64,000 bases of DNA from Sulfurovum sp. NBC37-1 (GCF_000010345.1 NC_009663.1:744001-808000); one strand, 5' to 3'; positions 27,056 to 37,000 are shown, numbered from the stretch's first letter. Translations and numbers: made by a program. The notes: generated from the letters alone by a model not told the origin.

Positions 27056-27652
27056 ATGTTAGTAACAAAAAAAGCTCCTGACTTTACAGCTACAGCGGTA
27101 CTCGCTGACGGATCGATCGTAGACGATTTCAACCTTATGGACAACCTGGGTGAAAAAGGTGCGGTTCTTTTCTTCTATCCGCTTGATTTTACCTTTGTAT
27201 GTCCTTCAGAGATCATCGCGTTCTCACACAGAGCGGAAGAGTTCAAGAAACGAGGGATCAACATCATCGGTGTTTCAGTAGACAGCCAGTTCTCGCACTT
27301 TGCATGGAGAGAAACTCCGGTAGAGCAGGGTGGTATCGGCCGTATCAACTTCCCGTTGGTCGCTGACCTTACCAAGCAGATCTCAAGAGACTATGACGTG
27401 CTTCTTGACGAAGCGGTAGCACTTAGAGGTTCTTTCCTTATCGATGCTGACGGAACGATCAGACACGCGGTCATCAACGATCTTCCTCTTGGAAGAAATG
27501 AAGATGAGATGCTTAGAATGGTAGACGCGATGCTCTTTACCAACGAGCATGGTGAAGTTTGTCCTGCAGGTTGGCAGCCGGGTGACGAAGGTATGAAGGC
27601 AGACGCTGAAGGTGTTGCTGCTTACCTTGAAAAGCACGCTGACGAACTGTAA
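27056..27652 (+). CDS. Typical 2-Cys peroxiredoxin (AhpC/Prx type)
   Basis: A 198-aa thiol peroxidase that reduces H2O2 and organic peroxides in the cytoplasm. The peroxidatic Cys49 is in DFTFVCPSE, and the resolving Cys169 is in GEVCPAGW. The GGIGRINFPLVAD block is usual. The protein ends at HADEL with no YF-containing tail, so it may be of the robust, hyperoxidation-resistant type. AAGGA stands before the start. A Fur/PerR-type regulator gene follows, which suggests peroxide control. Confidence 0.93.
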   Translation: MLVTKKAPDFTATAVLADGSIVDDFNLMDNLGEKGAVLFFYPLDFTFVCPSEIIAFSHRAEEFKKRGINIIGVSVDSQFSHFAWRETPVEQGGIGRINFPLVADLTKQISRDYDVLLDEAVALRGSFLIDADGTIRHAVINDLPLGRNEDEMLRMVDAMLFTNEHGEVCPAGWQPGDEGMKADAEGVAAYLEKHADEL

Positions 27653-27670
27653 ACAACAGTATAGTATATA

Positions 27671-27690
27671 TTCCAGGCTTTGGCCTGGAA
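27671..27690 (+). terminator. Stem-loop after the peroxiredoxin gene
   Basis: TTCCAGGC-TTTG-GCCTGGAA is a perfect 8-bp stem with a 4-nt loop, 18 nt after the stop. No T-run follows. Confidence 0.4.
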
Positions 27691-27698
27691 AAGTCTGG

Positions 27699-27776
27699 AA
27701 ATGATACGCTAGCTTCGTACTTAAGCTTTCTTCTCCCTCCCCCTTTTTGCTTGGGTGCGGAGCTAACGTATCAATT
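27699..27776. promoter_or_regulatory. Long inverted repeat upstream of the PerR-like gene
   Basis: TGATACGCTAGCT (27702-27714) pairs with AGCTAACGTATCA (27761-27773) with one mismatch, and the match extends outward to about 19 bp with three mismatches. A 46-nt pyrimidine-rich segment lies between. It ends about 20 nt before the regulator start and may be an operator pair or a leader hairpin. Confidence 0.35.
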
Positions 27777-27797
27777 CCTATGATGGAAAGGACAAAA

Positions 27798-28214
27798 ATG
27801 ACAGATTATGCGGCACTTCTTAAAGAGAGTGGTCTCAAAGCAACATTTCAGCGTATGAACATCCTTGAAGTGATCGAAAAACACGGGCATATGTCTGTTG
27901 ATGATATTTATGCAGAAGTGATCAAAGTGCATCCATCCCTCTCTCTTGCAACGATCTACAAAAATATTATTTTAATGCAGGAGAACGGTATTTTGGTGGA
28001 AGTACCCATTGCCGGAAAAAAATCAAAATATGAACTTGCAAAAATAGACCATATGCATCTTATCTGTACAGAATGCGGAGAGGTTGAAGATATGAATTGT
28101 ATGACCAGTACGGACAAGATTTTTCATGAATTGACAGAGAAAGAACATTTCAAACTCGACAGACGCCAGGTGAATCTTTATGGGGTTTGTGGATCCTGCC
28201 AGAGTGACGTATAG
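27798..28214 (+). CDS. Fur-family transcriptional regulator (PerR-like)
   Basis: A 138-aa Fur-superfamily protein. The winged helix includes LKATFQRMNILEVIEKHG and SLSLATIYKNIILM. The dimer domain has two zinc Cys pairs (CTECGE and CGSCQS) and IDHMHLIC for the metal site. ATG 27798 has GAAAGGA 5 nt upstream. Position next to the peroxiredoxin gene supports a PerR-type (peroxide) rather than an iron-Fur role, but sequence alone does not decide it. Confidence 0.85.
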   Translation: MTDYAALLKESGLKATFQRMNILEVIEKHGHMSVDDIYAEVIKVHPSLSLATIYKNIILMQENGILVEVPIAGKKSKYELAKIDHMHLICTECGEVEDMNCMTSTDKIFHELTEKEHFKLDRRQVNLYGVCGSCQSDV

Positions 28215-28238
28215 CCTCCTAACATACCTGGAGACAGT

Positions 28239-28658
28239 ATGAAACAGACATCTTTCATATGTATCGGCTTGTTGTTCCTGACTGCCTGCGATGAAAAAGC
28301 TATCGTGAATGTATATGATAAAAAAATCCTGAAGACCCCTCTTCCCTGTTTAAAATTGACAGTATTCCCCAAAAATAAAATGATCAGCAAGACTATGGAA
28401 AAACTGTACCCTTTTAAGGATAATTGTCCGTACCATCTGGATATCAGCCATAAAAGCGGAATTACCTGTAACAGTACCCAGAATGTACAGACAAAATGCA
28501 TCGAAGGTTTTCCCAGCAGTTATTTGAATATGGAGGTGCGTAAAGGGTTCTCGCTGAAGTACAGTTACTATGTCGATCTGATGGAAGATATGACCCAAGA
28601 GGATGTTGAAAAAGGATTTGAACGTTTAAACAAGGACCTTAGGCTAGATAGTAGGTAG
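28239..28658 (+). CDS. Hypothetical lipoprotein, 139 aa
   Basis: The N-terminus is a lipoprotein signal: hydrophobic stretch and lipobox LFLTAC (Cys16), so the protein is probably membrane-anchored. The mature part has five further Cys (for example in PLPCLKL, DNCPYH, GITCNST). I recognise no family. It follows the PerR-like gene by 24 nt and could be in its transcript. Confidence 0.62.
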   Translation: MKQTSFICIGLLFLTACDEKAIVNVYDKKILKTPLPCLKLTVFPKNKMISKTMEKLYPFKDNCPYHLDISHKSGITCNSTQNVQTKCIEGFPSSYLNMEVRKGFSLKYSYYVDLMEDMTQEDVEKGFERLNKDLRLDSR

Positions 28659-28663
28659 CAAGG

Positions 28664-28690
28664 AGCAGGTAGGGGGTAAGCAAACCTGCT
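28664..28690. terminator. Stem-loop between convergent genes
   Basis: AGCAGGT pairs with ACCTGCT around a 13-nt loop, at the junction of the lipoprotein gene (+) and yggS (-). It overlaps the last bases of yggS. No T-run. Confidence 0.3.
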
Positions 28691-29372
28691 ACCTGAACAG
28701 TGCCGACCCCACACGTATCAGGTTCGATCCGCATTTGATCGCCAGGGCATAATCGGAACTCATTCCCATAGAACAGACTGTCGCTCCTTCTTTTTCCAAC
28801 TTTTCATAAATACTTTGTGTGGTTTCAAAACTCTGCTGAATGAGTTTGGTGTCATCGGTATGTGCCCCGATAGTCATAACACCTTTAAGTGTGATGTTCG
28901 GGCAGCTTTCTTTTATCTGCAGATAGATATCCTGTGCTTCTTCCGGAGTGACGCCCGATTTGGTTTCCTCCCTCGCAGAGTTAATCTGAAGCAGGCAGTT
29001 CATCTTCGCTTCTTTGGCATCAAGCTTTTTGTTGAGCTCTTCAGCAAGAGAAAGAGAGTCAAGTGATTGCATGAGTGAAGGACGCAGGTCGATGAGGTTG
29101 TTGATCTTGTTCTTTTGGAGCCTGCCGATCATGTGCCATTCAAGCGGAAGTTCTTCAAGTGCCGCCATACGGGCTTTGAGCTGCTGCACCTGGTTCTCTC
29201 CGAAGGCTCTCTGTCCAAGTTTATAGAGTGTGACAATATTCTCCACTTCAGTGTATTTTCCCACCGCGACAAGCTGTACGATGTGATGCTCGCTGACGGA
29301 GATACGCGCCTCTTCTATGTTCCAGATGACTTCATCGAGATTCGCTCTTAAGTGTTCTTTGTCCAGTATCAT
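28689..29372 (-). CDS. yggS: YggS/PLPBP family pyridoxal-phosphate homeostasis protein
   Basis: A 227-aa alanine-racemase-like TIM-barrel protein that binds PLP and keeps its free level in balance; it has no known catalysis. The PLP Lys is in LVAVGKYTEVENI, and further YggS blocks are FGENQVQQL, WHMIGRLQKNK, SMGMSSDYALAI and IRVGSALF. ATG 29372 has AAAGGA 7 nt upstream; a longer frame to 29423 lacks such a site. Confidence 0.88.
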   Translation of the reverse strand: MILDKEHLRANLDEVIWNIEEARISVSEHHIVQLVAVGKYTEVENIVTLYKLGQRAFGENQVQQLKARMAALEELPLEWHMIGRLQKNKINNLIDLRPSLMQSLDSLSLAEELNKKLDAKEAKMNCLLQINSAREETKSGVTPEEAQDIYLQIKESCPNITLKGVMTIGAHTDDTKLIQQSFETTQSIYEKLEKEGATVCSMGMSSDYALAIKCGSNLIRVGSALFR

Positions 29373-29501
29373 ATTAGCATCCTTTGTCAGTTCTGTGAGG
29401 GCACGGCATCCTACCGATATCAAAGCTTTTCATTAAGAAAAGCATACCAAAATTCATAATTCAAAATTCATAATTCATCATTCCTTTTGCAAAGCAAGAG
29501 G

Positions 29502-30554
29502 TTAGCCCATAAGCCGATGGATATCGTTATAAATCCCAAGGAACATCAAGCCGGCAAGCAGTACCCAGCCTGTAACGGTCATATAGTACATGACATTTTC
29601 ACTGGGTGCTTTACCCCTTAGCATCTCGTAGAGGTTGAACATGATGTGTCCACCGTCCAGTGCGGGGATCGGCATGAGGTTCAGTACCCCAAGGTTCACT
29701 GAGATCAATGCTGTAAAGAAGAAAAGTGCCAAAATACCGGCATGGCTCGCCTGTGCCGTGACATCGACGATAGTGATAATCCCTCCGAGCTGGTCTGTAC
29801 TGACCTCTCCGGTAATGAGCTTCTGTACACTTTTGAAGATCAGGGTACTTGCCTTGACCGTTTCATCCCAGGCATACTTCCATCCTTCGGTAAAGCCGTA
29901 GATCACAGTCGTCTGTTTCGGCAGAGGGGTAATACCGATAATGCGCCGTTTGACCATTTCTCCAAAAACATTCTTATCCTCGATCACTTTGGGTTTAAGT
30001 GTCAGTGTTTTGAGATGATGGTCTCTTTCGATGATCATCGTGAGTTTTCCCTGTGATGCATTGATCTGCTTACCGATATCTTCCCAGAATCTGATATTTA
30101 TACCGTTGATCTGAAGGATTTTGTCCTTTTTTTGAAGGCCTGCCTGATAGGCCGGAGAATCTTTGGTGACCTTGTCTACATACGGAAGCAGTTTTGGTAC
30201 ACCCATGTAAGCAATGGCAAGGTAGAGGAGGAAAGCCATCAGAAAATTGGCAAAAGGCCCGGCGAGCAGGATGACAATACGCTGCCATGGTTTTTTGGTA
30301 TTGTAACTGTCCTCATCGTAGCTGACCTTTGTCGGGTCAGTATCATCCTGGCCTTTCATCCTGACATAACCGCCAAGAGGAATGGCGGAGATGCTCCACT
30401 CGGTCTTTCCAATCTTTTTTGTCCAAAGGCGTTTACCAAATCCTATACTGAAGACATCGATTTGTACTCCAAAAAAACGTGCAGCAGTGAAATGCCCAAG
30501 CTCATGAAAGAAGATCAGTACGGAAAGAACCAGCAGTGCAACTAAAATACCCAT
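29502..30554 (-). CDS. rseP: Site-2 zinc metalloprotease RseP (M50)
   Basis: A 350-aa inner-membrane protease for regulated intramembrane proteolysis. The zinc motif HELGH is in TM1 (about residues 17-21), a PDZ domain spans about residues 110-190 (YQAGLQKKDKILQINGINI), and the second catalytic motif is LNLMPIPALDGGH. It has one PDZ domain, as usual outside Enterobacteria. The substrate here is unknown. About 130 bp with AATTCATAATTC repeats separate it from yggS. Confidence 0.92.
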   Translation of the reverse strand: MGILVALLVLSVLIFFHELGHFTAARFFGVQIDVFSIGFGKRLWTKKIGKTEWSISAIPLGGYVRMKGQDDTDPTKVSYDEDSYNTKKPWQRIVILLAGPFANFLMAFLLYLAIAYMGVPKLLPYVDKVTKDSPAYQAGLQKKDKILQINGINIRFWEDIGKQINASQGKLTMIIERDHHLKTLTLKPKVIEDKNVFGEMVKRRIIGITPLPKQTTVIYGFTEGWKYAWDETVKASTLIFKSVQKLITGEVSTDQLGGIITIVDVTAQASHAGILALFFFTALISVNLGVLNLMPIPALDGGHIMFNLYEMLRGKAPSENVMYYMTVTGWVLLAGLMFLGIYNDIHRLMG

Positions 30555-30728
30555 ATAAATCCTATGTATCCCTGTCTTTGACGGGATAAATTTTTAACAG
30601 ATTATATCCAAGTGTGGTAAAAAATTGATATAGATTAATCTTTTGAAATATTTTTTTGATAAAATAGTGAGAAGTTGCTGCTGATTATATAGAAAGGAGG
30701 CAGTAATATATTTTGAAGAGGAGTAGTT

Positions 30729-31904
30729 ATGAGTGAGCATAAAGAACAGAATGAAGAACTTGAGGTAAAAGGTGAAGATCTGGAGGAAGCACTGCTTGAT
30801 CTGGAGGAAAGCGATAAGGTTACTGAGCCTGAAAATGAGACAATAGAGGAAACTCAAGTTCCTGAAAAGGATGAAGAGGTTCAGGCAGATATTAAAAAAA
30901 GTGAAGAAGCGGAAGCCTCCGATGAAACAGAAAAGGTTGAAGAAGTAGCAGAAGAAGATCTTGATGCACAGATCGCCAATTTGAACAATCAGGACGCTGC
31001 TGGGCTTCTTATCAAAAAGGCAAAGCATATCGTACACGATGCCGAGAATCAGATGGAGGAGTGTAAAGTCCTGCTTTCAGACGATCTGAAAGATTTTGAG
31101 ATAGCCAAAGAATCTCTCAAAAAAGGCGGTATGGACGAATGTGAAGAGATGCTGGAAACACTGGGATACAGCGGTGCAGACGAGGGTAAGGAGGAAGAAG
31201 AGGCTGTTGTCTTTGAAACCAAAGAGGAGGTATCGCCGGTCTATATCCGTGATGTCTCCAGCGGTAAATTCACCGGGTTCCTGCTTGCTCTTATCTTCGG
31301 ATTGGCTACACTGATCGGCCTTGTTTATATTGCGACGGAAAAAATAGGAATGACGCTCAATCCGAACAATATAGCATCCATAGAGACGCACAAAAGTATC
31401 TTGGCAGGTCTTGGTTCGCTCGTAGGCATGAATAATCCGATGGTAGGTGGAGCGATATTGGCCGTTGCAGTGCTGCTTGTAATGTGGATTGTCTACAAGA
31501 TCCGTGTCAGCATAAAAGCTGCAAGCAATCTTTCTTTCGCCAAAGAGCAATTGAAAAAAGCGGAAGAGTATGCAGCGCTCAAAGGTACCTGTAAAGATGA
31601 GATGGACAGCATCGATGCCCATATCAAAGATGCCATCGAGACGCTGAAGAATTATGAAGTGATCCTGCATGAGCAGAAGGGAAAACTCAAGCGGATTCAT
31701 CATCTGGAAAAAAGTGACGAGGAATCAACACAATACCATGCCAAATCACTCAAAGAGATGGAGGATACCTATGATCTCATCAAGACCATCAAAGAGTTCC
31801 TCAACACGCCTATGTCAGAAGAGGGTAAACTCTCAGGTAAGAGTACACTTTTCCTCTACAGAGCGAAAAACCATCTCGATAAGATGATAGAAAGTCTTTA
31901 TTAA
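30729..31904 (+). CDS. Acidic two-TM hypothetical protein, 391 aa
   Basis: The first ~80 residues are extremely acidic (Glu/Asp-rich, low complexity). After a helical segment come two membrane helices (FTGFLLALIFGLATLIGLVYI and GGAILAVAVLLVMWIVYKI), and a C-terminal coiled-coil-like region of about 130 residues. No family recognised. AAGAGGAG precedes the ATG. The shape suggests a membrane-anchored scaffold with cytoplasmic arms; function unknown. Confidence 0.65.
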   Translation: MSEHKEQNEELEVKGEDLEEALLDLEESDKVTEPENETIEETQVPEKDEEVQADIKKSEEAEASDETEKVEEVAEEDLDAQIANLNNQDAAGLLIKKAKHIVHDAENQMEECKVLLSDDLKDFEIAKESLKKGGMDECEEMLETLGYSGADEGKEEEEAVVFETKEEVSPVYIRDVSSGKFTGFLLALIFGLATLIGLVYIATEKIGMTLNPNNIASIETHKSILAGLGSLVGMNNPMVGGAILAVAVLLVMWIVYKIRVSIKAASNLSFAKEQLKKAEEYAALKGTCKDEMDSIDAHIKDAIETLKNYEVILHEQKGKLKRIHHLEKSDEESTQYHAKSLKEMEDTYDLIKTIKEFLNTPMSEEGKLSGKSTLFLYRAKNHLDKMIESLY

Positions 31905-31917
31905 ACACTACACTTCC

Positions 31918-31960
31918 GTTGTACAGGCATCATGCCTGCACAACTTATTGTTCTTTTTAT
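31918..31960. terminator. Intrinsic terminator between convergent genes
   Basis: GTTGTACAGGCAT pairs with ATGCCTGCACAAC (one mismatched pair), followed by TTATTGTTCTTTTTAT. It lies between the 391-aa gene (+) and the hybrid kinase gene (-) and fits a terminator for the plus-strand gene. Confidence 0.6.
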
Positions 31961-31999
31961 AGAACAGTACATGCAACCCCGCAAGTGCTCAGCGTCTAT

Positions 32000-33774
32000 T
32001 TAGCTTTTTGAATTGTGAAGGTAGTGTTTTAATACGTTAAGGACAGCTTCTTCTGTATAGGGTTTGCTGATATACTCATCCATACCTGCGTCCAAAAAAC
32101 GCTGTTTATCGTACGAGAGTGCATTGGCAGTAACTGCGATGATAGGCGTGCGGGTACGTGCATGTTCCTCTTCTATACTTCTTATCTGTCTTGTTGCCTC
32201 TATGCCGTTCATATTTGGCATGTTCTCATCCATAAAGATGGCATCATAGCTATTTTGCCTATAAAGACTGACTGCATCAACCCCGTCATTGGCACTGTCA
32301 TAGGTTACGCCATACTGTTTCAAAACTGTACCTAGGAGCATTTGGTTAAACTCCTGGTCATCCACAACAAGTACGTGGCCTTTGAGTACTAAGTTGCCAA
32401 CTCTTTTTTCATCAAGTAGGTTTTCGTCTATAAATAGGTCAGTTTCTTTGCAGGATACTACAGGTACATCAAGATAAAAACGGCTACCTTCCCCTAAAGT
32501 ACTTTGAACATGTATTTGACCCTTCATCATATGTAAAAGTTTGGAGGAGATAGTCAGCCCAAGTCCTGTGCCTCCATAGCGACGGGTAGTTGAGGTATCC
32601 TCTTGCGCAAACGCATGAAATATCTTTTCAAGATGCTCTTTTCCTATGCCTAATCCTGTGTCCTGGACTGCACATTGAAGTATTTGGGTTGTATGGTCAT
32701 AAGATGCCTGAAGTGAAATACTTCCGCCACTGGGTGTAAATTTGATCGCATTGCTAAGAAGGTTAAGGATCACTTGTTTGAAACGTAACTGGTCAATGAT
32801 GAGACATTTTGGCAACTTTTCATCGATCTCTTTATGGAGATCAATATTTTTACTCTTGATAAGCTCATCAAAAAGTGTGATCGTATCATCAAAAAGTTTG
32901 TGTAGGTCAGTGGGTTGTGGCTCCAGAGTCATTTTGCCACTTTCTATTTTTGAGAGATCCAAAATATCATTGATGATACTAAGCAGTGTCTGACCGGATT
33001 TTGTGATGATATTGAATTGTCTGAGCCGTTCCGGGTCGTTCTCTTTTTTGGCTAACTGTTCGACAAAACCAAGGATACCCGTCATCGGTGTACGGATCTC
33101 ATGGCTCATGTTGGCAAGAAATTCGGACTTGGTTTCTGATGCGATCTGAGCATCTATATTTGCCTGCTGGAGGTCTTTTATCAGATCGAGGTTTTCATAG
33201 CGGATCTTGAATCCATCGTTGATCATTTGAAAGTATTTGAGGGAGAGTGAAGTCAAAAAAATGCCATAAATGACTAAAAGTATGATAACGGTAGTGGAGA
33301 TTTCATTATGACTGGTATAAAACAGATAGGCCAAAGGAGATAAAAAGAGGAAAAGATATACAAGATAGTATTCTTTACGTACACTAAGAGAGGCAATAGC
33401 CCCTGATGTGATACCCGTATAGATAAGGACAAGAACAATTTGATCAGCGGGTGAGTTTGGAACAAAAAAAAGAAAACTGCCACTAGCCCATACAAGAGCA
33501 GTCAATACTACTCCTATATAAAAAGCCAATAATAGAGCGTCGTGTCTACTCTTCTGGCACTTTCTTTGTGTTTACGGTAGCTATTGGAGACAAATAAACG
33601 CATGATGAGTACAGCACTGCTAATTCCAATCCATATGAGTGTCGCTCTAATGTCTAGATGGTCGAGCTCGAGGTAGACAATGAGCAGGGAGAGTATAAAT
33701 AAAGACAAAAGAGATATTCTTGTCTGATTTTCAAAATAGTCTAACTGATCTTTTAAAAGCTTGTTTGCTTTCAC
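32000..33774 (-). pseudogene. Hybrid sensor histidine kinase with receiver domain, frameshifted
   Basis: The N-terminal TM part is in one frame (from GTG 33774, SD AAAGGAG) and the rest in another (to 32000). The break is at a run of five A (plus strand 33520-33524); one more base would give a continuous protein of about 590 aa. The downstream part has several membrane helices, the H-box SHEIRTPMTG, ATPase boxes (NLLSNAIKF, DTGLGIG, GGTGLGLTI) and a receiver domain with the phospho-Asp in YDAIFMDENMPNMNG. No DNA-binding output. The frameshift may be real, phase-variable, or a sequencing error. Confidence 0.72.
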
Positions 33775-33998
33775 CTTTTTTCTCCTTTGACGGTATAACA
33801 TAGATATAATATATTTTATCACAGTTTATATTTAAGTAGTACCTTATATTATAAAGAGTGCATTTAAATACAGGGTATCTCTAAAACCTATTATGGGTAT
33901 GTAGGACTCTCAGGGGGCTTTATAATAATACGTTTGAACTGATAGACCCAATTAAATGCGCTTGTGCTACATACCATAAAACTGGAGGAAGAAAGGCC

Positions 33999-34751
33999 TT
34001 AAGTTATTCTTTGTTTTGAAATGATCAATGCACTTAGAATTCCCGTCATGGAAGCAAGAAATACGATAGTATAACCTGTGGGAAGGTCGTAAATATATGA
34101 TATCGTCATAGAAAGTATAATGATGATCGACCCGATGATCCAGGCAAAGACGAGAGGGTTGAACCTACGCTGCAACAATGATATAAATGCGGGAACAATA
34201 AGCAGTACGAAAACCACCAAAACCCCTGCAAGCTGTACGGAAGATGTAACGGTCAGCGCCAAAAGACCAAAGAAAAACATCTCTTTTTTTATACCTGACA
34301 GTGACTTGCGAAAAAGATAAAAAAGTAGAGCGATACTGCTGTAAAGTATCAACGGCTCCCAGAGGTCCGATGGCATAGTGAAGAGAATATCGGTTGCCTG
34401 TAGTTTGTTGAAAAGCTCTGTTCCCTGTGTGGTATTGGAGAGCAGTACGATGATCGCACTTGCCCCCAGAGCATAGAGCATGCCGATAAAGGCTTCGATA
34501 TGTTTGACACGATAGGTTGCGGTAGAGATGAGAAATGCACCGATCAGGGCAAAGAGCAGGGTAAGCACAAAGGCATATTGCCCATCAAAGAAGAGGAGGC
34601 TGAGTGCTACACCGATCGCAGCGAACTGACCAATGGCAAGATCGGTAAAGATTACGCCGCGTTTGATGATCTCCAGTCCGAAAATAGCATGGATAAAGAC
34701 CAACAGTATTGCCAACGCAAAAGCCGGCCAAAGTAATGTGATCAGTGACAT
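33999..34751 (-). CDS. znuB: Metal (zinc) ABC transporter permease, ZnuB/ABC-3 type
   Basis: A 250-aa inner-membrane protein with about seven hydrophobic segments. IIKRGVIFTDLAIGQFAAIG is the ABC-3 permease hallmark after TM1. It overlaps the binding-protein gene by 10 bp, so it belongs to the same operon (35633-37000, 34742-35623, this gene). No ATPase (ZnuC) gene follows or precedes it; the subunit must be encoded elsewhere. Zinc is the likeliest substrate, manganese or iron are alternatives. Confidence 0.85.
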   Translation of the reverse strand: MSLITLLWPAFALAILLVFIHAIFGLEIIKRGVIFTDLAIGQFAAIGVALSLLFFDGQYAFVLTLLFALIGAFLISTATYRVKHIEAFIGMLYALGASAIIVLLSNTTQGTELFNKLQATDILFTMPSDLWEPLILYSSIALLFYLFRKSLSGIKKEMFFFGLLALTVTSSVQLAGVLVVFVLLIVPAFISLLQRRFNPLVFAWIIGSIIIILSMTISYIYDLPTGYTIVFLASMTGILSALIISKQRIT

Positions 34752-35623
34752 AGTCTCTTCGCTATAAGGTTATAAAAGTCTTCAAGTGTCTTCGTGCCAC
34801 TGACAGCACCGACATCGTGTGGCAGTATAACGACCTTTGCTCCTGTTTTGGCTGCAATGAATTTGGCAGTCCTCTTCTCATGATATGCATCTTGCAAAAT
34901 GGTGCCGATATGTTCCTGTCTCATTTTCGTGATCAAAGCCATGGTATGTTTGGAGCTTGGAGAAATGCCCGGAAGCGGTTCTATGGTTCCAACATATTTG
35001 ATACGGTAACGTTTGAGAAGATAGTTGTAGAGCTCATGGTACTGTACTACTTTTTTACCGCTACATGCTTTCATTTTCCGGTCAAATGTTTTGAGGTACT
35101 GTTTCCATCGTGCGGTAAAACGGGCAAGGTTCTGTGCATACACTGAGGCATTCGCCGCATCGAGCTTGGAGAATTTTTTTGCAAGATAGCGTGCAATCAG
35201 AAGCACGTTGTGCGGATCGGTATCGAAATGGGGATTACCCTCCGGGTGTACGTCCCCATAGGCGCGTGAAACGGCTTTTGGTTTGTCTATGAGATGAATG
35301 GTACGACTGACGTCGACAAAGCCTTTTGCACCGATACGGACTTTGGGATTATTCGCACGCTTTATCAACGGCGGCAGCCAGCCTATCTCCAGTCCAGCTC
35401 CATTGGCAACAAGCATATCGGCACGGGCAATAGCAGGAATGAGGGAGGGTTTTGGAATGATAAAGTGAGGGTCGAATTTTGCAGAAGCCAGTATTTTTAC
35501 TTTAACGTGCTTACCTCCTACCACTTCGGCGATCTTGCCAAGATAGGGATAACTTGCAACTACATTGAGTTTTGCAAACAGCGATATAGAAAAGACAAGA
35601 GTCAGTAAAATAATTTTTTTCAT
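34742..35623 (-). CDS. znuA: Metal-binding periplasmic protein of ABC transporter (ZnuA-like)
   Basis: A 293-aa cluster 9 solute-binding protein: signal peptide (MKKIILLTLVFSISLFA), then the expected metal ligands in FDPHFIIP, GNPHFDTDPHN, VQYHELYNYLL and DAYHEKR. The long His-rich loop typical of Gram-negative ZnuA is missing, so affinity or metal choice may differ. Co-oriented with the permease (10-bp overlap) and with a porin-like gene 9 bp upstream. Confidence 0.85.
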   Translation of the reverse strand: MKKIILLTLVFSISLFAKLNVVASYPYLGKIAEVVGGKHVKVKILASAKFDPHFIIPKPSLIPAIARADMLVANGAGLEIGWLPPLIKRANNPKVRIGAKGFVDVSRTIHLIDKPKAVSRAYGDVHPEGNPHFDTDPHNVLLIARYLAKKFSKLDAANASVYAQNLARFTARWKQYLKTFDRKMKACSGKKVVQYHELYNYLLKRYRIKYVGTIEPLPGISPSSKHTMALITKMRQEHIGTILQDAYHEKRTAKFIAAKTGAKVVILPHDVGAVSGTKTLEDFYNLIAKRLCH

Positions 35624-35632
35624 GAGGTTCTC

Positions 35633-37000
35633 CTAAAATGCATGTGCGCCGTGTGCGCCTGCTTCAACAGTGAATTCCAATAATATCTCGGAAATATTTT
35701 TACGCTGGTCATTATCCAAGCCAAAAGCTTTTGAGCGATCGTAAGCGTACTGAAGTCTGAATTTTGTAAATTCGAATGGTTTATACTCCAACACGGCTGA
35801 AATACGGTCAAGGTCATCCGGTTGTGTAGCTATATTTTTGAAAAGAGAGTCGTAGCGTATACCACCTGCCCAGTTTTCATTGTATTGGTAGTACAGTTGT
35901 GTGTAGTAGCCGGACTGTTTTTCTTTATCGGTAACGGTTGTTTTGTTGCGGTAGAGCAGTTCGGATTGCCATGTGAGGGAACTGTAGCTGTCCAATGTCG
36001 TTTTGACTGTCAGGTCAGCACCGTAGACATCTGTATCGAGTCCCTGGTCATTTTTGCCGTGTAGAATGGAAGCTCCGGCAAGGAGTGTGCTTGTGTCACT
36101 TATATCAAAACCGCTTTTGAGATAGCCTATATACAGATTGTTCTTTTCTGTGTCTCCGAAGCTCACATCATTGCTGCCCTGCATCGCTTCAAATCCGGCC
36201 ATTAAATAGGTATCGGTAGGAAGTACCCACTGGAGTTGCACTCCTGCATCATTAACACCTTCAGGACCGAAAAGTGCTGCAAATACGAGAGGTTGTGAAG
36301 TAAATTTCCAGGCATGCTGGTGTATGGCATTGATACGTCCGAACTCACTTCTGAATTTACCCATTTTGGCACGAAGCCCGTACGGCATACTGCGGGTTGT
36401 TATGTAAGCCTCTTCCGTTTCGAATTCATCTGACTGAAGATGAAAGATCGCATCCGCATCGAAGTAGGGACCTACGGTAGAGTGCAGAGCGAGTTCTGCA
36501 TAGTTAAAGTTGAATCCCCGGTTTTTGTTGAACGGAATTTCAGTTTCCTCATTAGGGTTATATCCAGTGAAGCCCGGGATGTATTGTGTTTCATAGGTAC
36601 TGTTGTTTACATTTCGTCCTACTGCCGAGCCGTCAAGAATGAGAGCGATATCAGGTAGAAAAGATTTTTGGTCGAATGTCTGCGTATTTTGTTGTGATGA
36701 TACTGTATCGTCTGTTTCACCATACGCTTCTTCCTCTGCAGACGGTTCGGTTTTGGCCAATTTGGGTTCTTTTCTTTTTACTGTTGCTTGTTTCTTTTCT
36801 TTTTGCACAACATGTTGTTCTTTTTCTGTAGTTTCTGCTGCAACACGTGTCTGTTTCTTTTCAAGATCTTCGACACGTTTTTGCAGTGCCTGTGTTGTTT
36901 TGATCTGTTGTGCCAGGAGTGCTTTCAGTTCCTCCAGTTCGCTCTGCGCGAAAAGGCTGACGGAAGCGGCCATGGACAATAGAATGATTTTTTTTGTCAT
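35633..37000 (-). CDS. Outer-membrane porin-like protein of the zinc operon
   Basis: A 455-aa protein: signal peptide (ending LFAQ), a coiled-coil/Lys-Glu-rich region to about residue 100, then a beta-barrel-like part rich in alternating aromatic residues (NFNYAELALHSTVGPYFDAD, YYTQLYYQYNENWAGGIRYD). It ends His-Gly-Ala-His-Ala-Phe; a C-terminal Phe is the outer-membrane signature and the His residues may touch metal. Position directly before znuA suggests that it passes zinc across the outer membrane. That role is inferred from context. Confidence 0.72.
   Translation of the reverse strand: MTKKIILLSMAASVSLFAQSELEELKALLAQQIKTTQALQKRVEDLEKKQTRVAAETTEKEQHVVQKEKKQATVKRKEPKLAKTEPSAEEEAYGETDDTVSSQQNTQTFDQKSFLPDIALILDGSAVGRNVNNSTYETQYIPGFTGYNPNEETEIPFNKNRGFNFNYAELALHSTVGPYFDADAIFHLQSDEFETEEAYITTRSMPYGLRAKMGKFRSEFGRINAIHQHAWKFTSQPLVFAALFGPEGVNDAGVQLQWVLPTDTYLMAGFEAMQGSNDVSFGDTEKNNLYIGYLKSGFDISDTSTLLAGASILHGKNDQGLDTDVYGADLTVKTTLDSYSSLTWQSELLYRNKTTVTDKEKQSGYYTQLYYQYNENWAGGIRYDSLFKNIATQPDDLDRISAVLEYKPFEFTKFRLQYAYDRSKAFGLDNDQRKNISEILLEFTVEAGAHGAHAF

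Noticed and set aside
33838-33998. Possible insertion-sequence end in the intergenic stretch containing GGGTATCTCTAAAACC
   Set aside because: No matching inverted copy, target duplication or transposase remnant could be found nearby.
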